NCBI GenBank assembly: GCA_021767885.1
Contig: JAASSM010000082.1
Span: 1-7,150, forward strand
Origin: a bacterium
GTDB taxonomy: Bacteria; Krumholzibacteriota; Krumholzibacteria; LZORAL124-64-63
DNA: 7,150 bases
Direction of reading: 5' to 3'
Positions 1 through 5,654 of the stretch are shown here, in pieces. The notes beneath the pieces were generated by a model that worked only from the letters and a program-made list of their open reading frames with translations, was not told where the DNA came from and ran no database searches. Position numbers and translations under genes: made by a program. Position 1 is the stretch's first letter, and the number at the start of each line of letters is the position of its first letter.

Positions 1-353
1 AGGCCATCAAGGAGAAGGGCCTCGCCCGGGTGATCGGCATGCGCACCTGGGGCGGCTCCATCGGCATCGAGCCGCACCAGGACCTGGTGGACCGGGGCGG
101 GACCACGCCGCCGCAGTTCGGACTCTACGGCCTGGCCTCGGGTGACTGGCTCATCGAGGGCTGGGGCGTCGAGCCCCACGACGTGGTGGCCAACCCGCCC
201 GGCGCCGTGGTGGCCGGGGAGGATCCGCAGCTCCGGTACGCGGTGCAGCACCTGCTGGACCAGCTCGCCGAGCATGGCGAGCGCTGGGCGATCCCGCCGG
301 TGCCGGCGTATCCGGACAAGAGCCGGCCGCGCATGAGCGGGGAGAACCGCTAG
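1..353 (+). CDS. Tricorn-like S41 protease, C-terminal fragment
   Basis: The gene enters from the left edge, and its frame (first full codon at base 3) runs to a TAG at 351-353, giving about 116 residues. The fragment reads as the end of the tail-specific protease (TSPc) domain of tricorn-type S41 peptidases. It has RTWGGSIGIEP near its start, then DRGGTTPPQFGLYG, then WLIEGWGVEPHDVVANPPG, then DPQLRYAVQHLLDQL near the end. In tricorn, the glutamate of the segment matching IEGWGVEP belongs to the active-site tetrad; this assignment comes from family knowledge and is not proven here. Full-length relatives exceed 1,000 residues and carry beta-propeller, PDZ and TSPc domains, so most of the protein lies outside the window. 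Such enzymes degrade peptides, often downstream of other proteases. The nucleophile serine and any signal peptide cannot be seen. A shorter C-terminal processing protease is less likely because the conserved tail matches tricorn better. Confidence 0.85.
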   Translation, partial: AIKEKGLARVIGMRTWGGSIGIEPHQDLVDRGGTTPPQFGLYGLASGDWLIEGWGVEPHDVVANPPGAVVAGEDPQLRYAVQHLLDQLAEHGERWAIPPVPAYPDKSRPRMSGENR

Positions 354-366
354 CGACGGCGCGACC

Positions 367-402
367 CGCGGACCGCTCCCGGGAGGCCGGGAGCGGTCCG
401 CG
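367..402 (+). terminator. Perfect 16-bp hairpin after the protease gene
   Basis: Bases 367-382 pair without mismatch with 387-402 (arms CGCGGACCGCTCCCGG and its complement) around a four-base GAGG loop. The hairpin begins 13 bases after the protease stop codon, where a transcription terminator is expected. No T-run follows on the plus strand, so it is not a textbook intrinsic terminator. It may end transcription with help from Rho or protect the mRNA 3' end. The symmetry is seen directly; the function is inferred. Confidence 0.55.
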
Positions 403-443
403 CCGGCCCAGCCGGCCGGGACGGGCCCGCCCCCCGGGAAAAA

Positions 444-449
444 TAAGAT
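444..449 (+). promoter_or_regulatory. Possible -10 element of the helicase promoter
   Basis: TAAGAT matches four of six positions of the bacterial -10 consensus. It sits in the only AT-rich island (GGAAAAATAAGATT, 437-450) of the gap before the helicase. No good -35 element lies 16-18 bases upstream, where the sequence is G/C only. If used, it would give a 5' leader of about 200 bases. The rest of the gap (450-640) shows no convincing gene, RNA gene or riboswitch. Confidence 0.2.
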
Positions 450-648
450 TGGCGCCCTCGGCGATGAGCAGCTACGTTGCCCACGCACCGGGCAGCCCGC
501 CCGGCCCGCGGCGAACAACAGGGCCCCACCCTCAGCGGGGTCTCGCCGCCTGCAGATCTTCCCCCTTCTTGCCCGCAGCTGTTGTACTGGGTCGGAGACC
601 AACCACCGTGCCCGCGTGCGTCCGTGCATGCCGGCCAGCGGTGGAGAC

Positions 649-654
649 CAGGAA
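649..654 (+). promoter_or_regulatory. Ribosome binding site of the helicase gene
   Basis: CAGGAA lies four bases before the ATG at 659, and a second purine run, GTGGAG, lies about 12 bases before it. This site supports the 659 start over in-frame upstream codons at 449 (TTG) and 464 (ATG), which have no clear Shine-Dalgarno sequence. Confidence 0.45.
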
Positions 655-658
655 TTGC

Positions 659-2080
659 ATGACCACGACCACGAACCGCACCACCGAGACGCCCACCACC
701 ACCTTCGATCAGTTCCCCCTCCATGACGCCCTGCGGCGCGGCATCCGCGACCTGGGCTTCATCGCCCCCCGGCCCATCCAGGCGGAGACCATCCCCGCCG
801 GGCTGGAAGGCCGCGACGTGCTGGGCCTGGCCCAGACCGGCACCGGCAAGACGGCGGCCTTCGCCCTGCCGCTGCTGCAGCGCCTGCTGGCCGACCGCCG
901 CCGCGGCGTCCGCGCCCTGGTGCTGGCGCCCACGCGGGAGCTGGCCACCCAGATCGCCGCCGAGATCCGCGAACTGTCGCGCCACACGCGCCTGAAGCTG
1001 GCCGTGATCTACGGCGGCGTGCCGCAGCACCGGCAGGTCAGCCGGTTGCGGTCGTACCCCGAGATCGTGGTGGGCTGCCCCGGCCGCGTCCTCGACCTCG
1101 TCGAGCAGGACCTGCTGCACCTCGACCAGGTGGAGACCCTGGTCCTGGACGAGGCCGACCACATGTTCGACATGGGCTTCCTGCCCTCCATCCGCAGGAT
1201 CCTGCGGGAGCTGCCCGCGCAGCGGCAGAACCTGCTGTTCTCGGCCACCATGCCGCGGGAGATCCGCCGCCTGGCGGACGACCTCCTCCGCCGGCCCCAC
1301 GTGGCCGAGCTGGCCCGCACCGCGCCGGCGGCCACCATCGACCACGGCCTGGTGCTGGTGGACGAGGGCCGCAAGCGCGACCTGCTCGAGCACCTGCTCG
1401 GCCAGCCGGACTGCGACTCGGCCATCGTCTTCACGCGGACCAAGCACCGGGCCAAGCGGCTGGCGAGGCAGCTGGGCAACGCCGGCTTCCGCGCCGTGGG
1501 TCTGCAGGGCAACCTGTCCCAGGGCCAGCGCGACCGCGCCATGGCCGGCTTCCGCAACGGGGAGTTCAACATCCTGGTGGCCACCGACATCGTGGCCCGC
1601 GGCATCGACGTGCAGGGCGTCTCCCACGTGATCAATTACGACGTGCCCAACACGGCGGAGGCTTACACCCACCGCATCGGCCGCACCGGCCGCGCGGAGC
1701 TCAGCGGCATCGCCTGCACCTTCGTCACCGCCGAGGACCATGCCTGGCTGCGGGCCACCGAGCGGATGATCGGCGCGCCCATCGCCCGCCAGCGGGTGGA
1801 CGGGTTCGACCTCGGTCGGCAGCCGCGGCCACCGGTCACCGATCCCGAGCCGACCCGGTCCGGCCGCTCGGGGCGCTCGGGCCGGTCGAAGAGCCCGGAG
1901 CGCCAGGGGCGGTCCGGCCGGTCCCGTCGCTCGTCGGGTCGCCCGGCCCGGCAGCCGTCGGCATCGGCGTCGCCGTCGCCGTCCCCGGCGGAGTCCGCGG
2001 CGCCCGCGCCCCGGTCGCGCGGGGGGCTGGGCTCGGCCCGGCACCGGCGCGCGCGGCGCGAGTCGAGCAGCGGGCGCTGA
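659..2080 (+). CDS. DEAD-box ATP-dependent RNA helicase, RhlE-like
   Basis: A complete 473-residue cytoplasmic RNA helicase that uses ATP to unwind short RNA duplexes, typically in ribosome assembly or mRNA decay. All core motifs are present: Q motif (FDQF, residues 16-19, with RPIQ at 38-41), Walker A AQTGTGKT (58-65), PTRELA (91-96), GG (119-120), CPGR (140-143; family norm TPGR), DEAD (164-167), SAT (195-197), IVFTRTK (256-262), ATDIVARGIDV (308-318) and HRIGRTGR (338-345). The catalytic K64 and arginine fingers R342/R345 are intact, so the enzyme should be active. The spacing and the DEADHMFDMGF segment resemble RhlE more than DeaD or SrmB, but the subfamily is uncertain. Residues 386-473 form a low-complexity basic tail, with SGR repeats at 401-410 and a Ser/Pro/Ala stretch, probably an RNA-binding disordered extension. 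The start at 659 is chosen because homology begins soon after it and upstream in-frame sequence looks non-coding. The gene is monocistronic and converges with the kinase operon. Confidence 0.95.
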   Translation: MTTTTNRTTETPTTTFDQFPLHDALRRGIRDLGFIAPRPIQAETIPAGLEGRDVLGLAQTGTGKTAAFALPLLQRLLADRRRGVRALVLAPTRELATQIAAEIRELSRHTRLKLAVIYGGVPQHRQVSRLRSYPEIVVGCPGRVLDLVEQDLLHLDQVETLVLDEADHMFDMGFLPSIRRILRELPAQRQNLLFSATMPREIRRLADDLLRRPHVAELARTAPAATIDHGLVLVDEGRKRDLLEHLLGQPDCDSAIVFTRTKHRAKRLARQLGNAGFRAVGLQGNLSQGQRDRAMAGFRNGEFNILVATDIVARGIDVQGVSHVINYDVPNTAEAYTHRIGRTGRAELSGIACTFVTAEDHAWLRATERMIGAPIARQRVDGFDLGRQPRPPVTDPEPTRSGRSGRSGRSKSPERQGRSGRSRRSSGRPARQPSASASPSPSPAESAAPAPRSRGGLGSARHRRARRESSSGR

Positions 2081-2092
2081 TCGCCGTCCGTC

Positions 2093-2141
2093 CCGACCAC
2101 GACGCTCCGACCACGACACGCCGACCACCACACACCGACCG
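2093..2141. repeat. 14-bp tandem repeat, 3.5 copies
   Basis: Three consecutive 14-base units, CCGACCACGACGCT (2093-2106), CCGACCACGACACG (2107-2120) and CCGACCACCACACA (2121-2134), are followed by a half unit, CCGACCG (2135-2141). The first eight bases, CCGACCAC, are identical in all three full units, and the drift is confined to the second half. The array begins 13 bases after the helicase stop and runs into the left arm of the inverted repeat. It has no coding role that I can see. Its function is unknown; it may be a replication-slippage product. Confidence 0.75.
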
Positions 2142-2165
2142 CGGGCTCGCCTGGGCCCGCGGTCG
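2136..2165. terminator. Probable bidirectional terminator between convergent genes
   Basis: Bases 2136-2146 (CGACCGCGGGC) pair perfectly with 2155-2165 (GCCCGCGGTCG), giving an 11-bp stem with an eight-base loop. It lies 56 bases after the helicase stop and 28 bases before the end of the kinase gene on the other strand, where one symmetric terminator could serve both. Neither side has a clean T-run; the minus-strand flank is G/T-rich (TCGGTGTGTGGTGG). Symmetry is seen directly; function is inferred from position. Confidence 0.55.
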
Positions 2166-2192
2166 TCGTCTGCCGGCCGGGCGCGCGGCGGG

Positions 2193-5060
2193 TCAGCTCT
2201 CGAGCGCCTCGCGCACCTTGCGCAGCAGGTCCTGGTGGGAGAAGGGCTTCTGGAGCAGGGAGAGGCCGGGGTCGAGCTCGAAGTTGGTGTGGATGGCGTC
2301 CAGGCTGTAACCGCTGCTGAACAGGACGCGCACGTCGGGCCGGATCGCCAGCATGTGCTCGTGGACGGCCCGGCCGCCCAGCTCGGGCATCACCACGTCG
2401 AGGATCGCGAGGTCGATGGCGTCGGCGTGGGCGGCGAAGATCTGCGCGGCCTCGCGGCCGTCGGCGGCGGTCAGGACGGTGTAGCCCGCGCCCTCGAGGA
2501 TGGACCGCGTCAGGTCCCGGACCATGGTGTCGTCCTCGGCCACCAGCACGGTCTCCGTGCCGCCCGTCGGCTCGGGCTCGCCGTGGTCCTCGCGCGCCGT
2601 GGCGGGGCTGTCGACCTCCGGCAAGTAGATCCGGAAGGTGGTGCCGCGGCCCGGCTCGCTGTAGGCGTGGATGAAGCCGCGGTGCTGCTTGACCAGACCG
2701 TAGACGGTGGCCAGGCCCAGGCCAGTGCCCTTGCCCGGCGACTTGGTGGTGAAGAAGGGCTCGAAGACGCGTGCGAGCGTGGCCCGGTCCATGCCCTCCC
2801 CGTTGTCCGCCACCGCGATCTGCACGTAGCGTCCGGGGCGCGCCCAGGTGTGGACGCGGCAGTACTCCTGGTCGAACCGCGTGTTGCTGGTGGAGATGGT
2901 GAGGGAGCCCCCCTCCGGCATGGCGTCCCGGGCGTTGATGCACAGGTTCATGAGCATCTGCTCCACCTGGCCGGGGTCCGCGCGCACGGTGCCCAGGTCC
3001 GGGCCGGCCACGATCTCCAGGGCGATGTGCTCGCCGATCACGCGCCGGAGCATGCGGGCGATCTCACCGATCACGTGGTTGAGGTCCACCGTCTGCATCT
3101 CCAGGACCTGGCGGCGGCTGAACGCCAGCAGCTGCTGCACCAGGGTGGCGGCCCGGGCGGCGGCCTTCATCATCTGGTCCAGGCTCTGGCGCAGGGGCGA
3201 GCCCGCCTCGGCATCGGCCACTGCCAGCTCGCCGTAGCCGCTGATCACCTGCAGGAGATTGTTGAAGTCGTGGGCGACGCCGCCGGCGAGCTGGCCCACG
3301 GCCTCCATCTTCTGGGCCTGGCGGAGCTGGGCCTCCAGCCGCTCCCGCTCGGCGGCGGCCTGCCGGCGGTCGGTGACGTCCTCGAGGATGGCCATGATGC
3401 CGGTGACCTCGCCGTCGGGACCGCGCAGGGGGGCGGCCGAGAGGCTCACGACGAGCGGGCTGCCGTCGCGCCGCTGGCGGCTGGTCTCCACCTGGGAGAT
3501 GGCGTGGCCGGCGGCCACGCGGGCGATGAGCCGGGCCGACTCGTCCCCGCGGTTGCCCTCGTGCTCGTCGCCCAGGTCCGGCAGATAGCAGCCGAGCACC
3601 TCGTCCGCCGACCAGCCCAGCATGCGCTCGGCGGCGGGGTTCCAGCTCCGGATGTGGCCCGATGGCGACAGGCTCAGGATGGCCAGCGGCGAGGCCTCGA
3701 TCACCGCCCGCTGGGCGGCCTCGCTACGGCGCAGCGCCTCCTCGGTCTGCTTCGCCTCGGTGATCATCTCGGTGTAGATGACGATCCCACCGATGGACCC
3801 GTCCGGCGCGTACCACGGCCGGCACTCCCAGCGCGTCCATTCCTCGCTGCCGTCCGGCCGGACGAACCGGTCGAGGTCCTCGCCGACCACCTCGCCGGCC
3901 AGGGCGCGCTGGTGGGCGTCGCGCCACTTCTGCGGCAGATCGGGGAACACCTCGTAGTGGTGCCGGCCGATGATGTCGACACCCTCGAGGTCGTATTCCT
4001 GACGGTAGCGCTGGCTGACGTAGACGTAGTTGAGGTCGCGGTCGTGGATGGCCACGGCGCTGCGCATGTGCTCGATGATGTACCGCATCAGGTCGCGGCT
4101 GTGCTCGAGCTCCTCCGCTGCTCGCTTGCGGTCGGTGATGTCCTCGATGGCGCCCATGATGCCCACCACCTCGCCGCGGGCATCGCGGATGGGGGCGGCC
4201 GCCAGGTTCCCCGTGAAGAGCGAGCCGTCCTTGCGCTGGCGGACCACCTCGACGCCCTGGAGACCCTCGCCCCGGGCGAGCTGGTCGCGGAAGCGCCGGT
4301 ACTCCTGCCGGTACGCGTCGGGAACGATGGGCAGCGGATGGCCGAGGACCTCCTCCGCCGTCCAGCCGAGCATGCGCTCCGCCGACTCGTTCCAGGTCTG
4401 GACGTTGCCGTCCAGATCGATGCCGAAGAGCGCCACCGGTGAGCAGGTGACCATGGCCGCCTGGAGCGCCTCGCGCTCGCGCAGCGACTCCTGCCACCGC
4501 TGGCTGCGCTCGGCCAGCAGGAAGACCTGTGCCACGAGCACGAACGCCAGCGGGAAGAGGACCAGCACCACCGGGCCCACCTCGCGCAGGATGGCGGTCC
4601 CCATGCCCGGGACCAGCATCTGCAGGACCATCATCGCCACGTGGGCCAGCAGGCCGGCGGCGAACAGGCCGAGCGGCGAGACCCAGGCCTCGTCGCGGCG
4701 GCGCAGCCGGTGCCAGAGAGCGCCGACGAGGGCGGCCTCGAGGATCACCGCCACGCCCGCCACCTGACCGGCCCCCCCGAGCACGAGGCGATACGCGGCG
4801 CAGGCGGTCGCGGACACGGCGGCGGCGAGGGGGCCGCCGAACAGGCCGGCCACCAGCAGCACCACCGAGCGGCCGTCGTAGATCACGCCGGGCGCGAAGG
4901 TCACCGGCGTGGCCATGCCGATGATGCCCACCGCGCCGAACAGCAGGCCGGTGGCCAGCCCGTAGGTGCGCCGGTGGCCCGCCAGCTTCTCGCCCAGGGG
5001 GCGCAGCGCCACCGCGAGCACCACGAGCAGGGCCAGGTTCTGGACGAACTGCAGGATCAT
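2193..5060 (-). CDS. Membrane hybrid histidine kinase (5TMR_LYT, three PAS, HisKA, HATPase, REC)
   Basis: A complete 955-residue inner-membrane sensor kinase. Residues 1-185 hold about six hydrophobic segments and match the 5TMR_LYT sensor region of LytS-type proteins, with [20 protein letters not shown] at 61-80 and [13 protein letters not shown] at 90-102. Three PAS domains follow (about 195-310, 320-440 and 445-565), each closed by a PAC-like end such as EDITDRK. PAS1 and PAS3 share ERMLGW and look like duplicates. The HisKA domain has the phosphoacceptor H597 in [11 protein letters not shown], the NtrB-like HDFNN type. The ATPase domain has N709 (INARDAM), D752 (DNGEGM), FEPFFTTK and [11 protein letters not shown]. 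The C-terminal receiver has EDD at 842-844, phosphoacceptor D888 in LDVVMPE and K938 in QKPFS. All catalytic residues are present. The ATG at 5058-5060 has an excellent ribosome site and overlaps the upstream TGA as ATGA, implying translational coupling. There is no output domain, so phosphate must pass to a separate partner. The ligand is unknown. Upstream codons in the same frame belong to an off-frame reading of the receiver region. Confidence 0.93.
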   Translation of the reverse strand: MILQFVQNLALLVVLAVALRPLGEKLAGHRRTYGLATGLLFGAVGIIGMATPVTFAPGVIYDGRSVVLLVAGLFGGPLAAAVSATACAAYRLVLGGAGQVAGVAVILEAALVGALWHRLRRRDEAWVSPLGLFAAGLLAHVAMMVLQMLVPGMGTAILREVGPVVLVLFPLAFVLVAQVFLLAERSQRWQESLREREALQAAMVTCSPVALFGIDLDGNVQTWNESAERMLGWTAEEVLGHPLPIVPDAYRQEYRRFRDQLARGEGLQGVEVVRQRKDGSLFTGNLAAAPIRDARGEVVGIMGAIEDITDRKRAAEELEHSRDLMRYIIEHMRSAVAIHDRDLNYVYVSQRYRQEYDLEGVDIIGRHHYEVFPDLPQKWRDAHQRALAGEVVGEDLDRFVRPDGSEEWTRWECRPWYAPDGSIGGIVIYTEMITEAKQTEEALRRSEAAQRAVIEASPLAILSLSPSGHIRSWNPAAERMLGWSADEVLGCYLPDLGDEHEGNRGDESARLIARVAAGHAISQVETSRQRRDGSPLVVSLSAAPLRGPDGEVTGIMAILEDVTDRRQAAAERERLEAQLRQAQKMEAVGQLAGGVAHDFNNLLQVISGYGELAVADAEAGSPLRQSLDQMMKAAARAATLVQQLLAFSRRQVLEMQTVDLNHVIGEIARMLRRVIGEHIALEIVAGPDLGTVRADPGQVEQMLMNLCINARDAMPEGGSLTISTSNTRFDQEYCRVHTWARPGRYVQIAVADNGEGMDRATLARVFEPFFTTKSPGKGTGLGLATVYGLVKQHRGFIHAYSEPGRGTTFRIYLPEVDSPATAREDHGEPEPTGGTETVLVAEDDTMVRDLTRSILEGAGYTVLTAADGREAAQIFAAHADAIDLAILDVVMPELGGRAVHEHMLAIRPDVRVLFSSGYSLDAIHTNFELDPGLSLLQKPFSHQDLLRKVREALES

Positions 5061-5581
5061 GGGCGGCTCCTCCGCGGAGGGCGGTCCGACGATGCCGGCG
5101 GCCGGACGGCGCAGTTCCGGATGGCGGCGATGAGGTCCTCGGCCGGGACGCCCTTGGCCAGGTACGCGCTCGCGCCGGCGGCGCGCATGCCCTCGGCGAC
5201 GGAATGGTCGGTGTGCATGGAGAGGGCGACCACCCGGACGTCGGGTTGCGCGGCGAGGATCCGGCGCGTGGCCTCCACGCCGTCGAGTCCGGGAAGATTG
5301 ACGTCCATCACCACCACCTGGGGGTCGAGGCGGCGCGCGAGGTCCACCGCGTCCTGGCCGTCGGCCGCCTCGCCCACCACGACGAGGTCGTCCTCCGACT
5401 CGAGGAGCTCGCGCAGGCCCTCGCGCACGATGCGGTGGTCGTCGACGATGAGCACGCGGCAGGCGGTCGGTCCGGTCGTCTCCAGGCGGGCGACCCCGGC
5501 CTCGCGGTCGGACGCCGTCGCGACGGTGGCCGTCCCGTGCGCCGTCTCCGCCTCGCCTCCGGCGGGAGCCTCCGGGGCCAC
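5057..5581 (-). CDS. NarL/FixJ-type receiver domain, probable detached C-terminus of the upstream hybrid kinase
   Basis: The open frame gives 174 residues from a GTG at 5581. Residues 1-40 are an Ala/Glu/Thr-rich linker. Residues 41-157 form a full receiver domain: RVLIVDDH with acidic D47/D48, phosphoacceptor D93 in VVMDVNLPGLDG, the switch residue S121 in ALSMH, and K143 in AYLAKG. The order and the EGLRELLESEDDLVVVGEA segment are typical of NarL/FixJ receivers, but no helix-turn-helix follows: the protein ends with a short basic tail at residue 174. Receivers of this kind are often found fused to the C-terminus of HisKA_3 kinases. The GTG has no Shine-Dalgarno site, and this frame stays open upstream through an Ala/Glu-rich stretch. 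I therefore think the domain was part of the preceding kinase and is separated by a frameshift. A free-standing single-domain regulator is the alternative. Its TGA overlaps the next kinase's ATG. Confidence 0.8.
   Translation of the reverse strand: MAPEAPAGGEAETAHGTATVATASDREAGVARLETTGPTACRVLIVDDHRIVREGLRELLESEDDLVVVGEAADGQDAVDLARRLDPQVVVMDVNLPGLDGVEATRRILAAQPDVRVVALSMHTDHSVAEGMRAAGASAYLAKGVPAEDLIAAIRNCAVRPPASSDRPPRRSRP
5068..5073 (-). promoter_or_regulatory. Ribosome binding site of the membrane hybrid kinase
   Basis: On the minus strand GGAGGA lies seven bases before the ATG at 5060-5058, a near-ideal Shine-Dalgarno site and spacing. It lies inside the end of the receiver-domain frame, whose TGA (5059-5057) overlaps the ATG. 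This fixes the kinase start at 5060 and argues that the long upstream extension of its frame is not its true N-terminus. Confidence 0.8.
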
Positions 5582-5654
5582 GGCGTCGGGTGCCGCCGCC
5601 TCCGCCTCCGCCGCCGTCTCCGCCGTCTCCGCCTTCGCCGCCTCCGCCGGTGCG
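5582..5654 (-). other. Apparent frameshift between ATPase and receiver domains
   Basis: Upstream of this segment homology follows one frame (to GGR, codon 5652-5654); downstream it follows another (from APEAP, below 5581). The change corresponds to one extra base, or 3n+2 missing bases, in the minus-strand sequence. Removing one base near 5583-5590 would join GGGGT directly to RRVAPEAPAGG, which resembles the GT.V...P end of a G2 box. This is a reconstruction and not an observation. The exact site cannot be fixed because both frames are open across the repeat. Confidence 0.7.

Noticed and set aside
569..588. TTGCCC followed by TGTACT as a helicase promoter
   Set aside because: The spacing (8 bases) is far too short, and no pairing of nearby hexamers gives a sound sigma-70 promoter.
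449..658. N-terminal extension of the helicase from TTG 449 or ATG 464
   Set aside because: The added residues show no helicase similarity and neither codon has a Shine-Dalgarno site. The ATG at 659 has one and sits just before the Q motif.
477..662. A 61-codon frame whose TGA overlaps the helicase ATG, a possible leader peptide
   Set aside because: It starts with TTG, has no ribosome site and no recognisable composition, and the ATGA overlap could arise by chance. Not enough to call a gene.
350..2131. A 593-codon open frame on the minus strand across the helicase
   Set aside because: It is antisense to a gene with every DEAD-box motif. Its translation is Arg/Gly/Ala/Pro-rich, with no recognisable domain, as expected for off-frame high-GC DNA.
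2235..4442. A 735-codon open frame on the plus strand across the membrane kinase
   Set aside because: It mirrors the PAS, HisKA and receiver domains on the other strand. The product is rich in Val/Ala/Gly/His/Asp without a known fold, and it has no ribosome site.
5592..5650. The triplet-rich repeat as a CRISPR array or mobile-element end
   Set aside because: There is no spacer structure, no terminal inverted repeat and no transposase. It is a simple low-complexity coding repeat.
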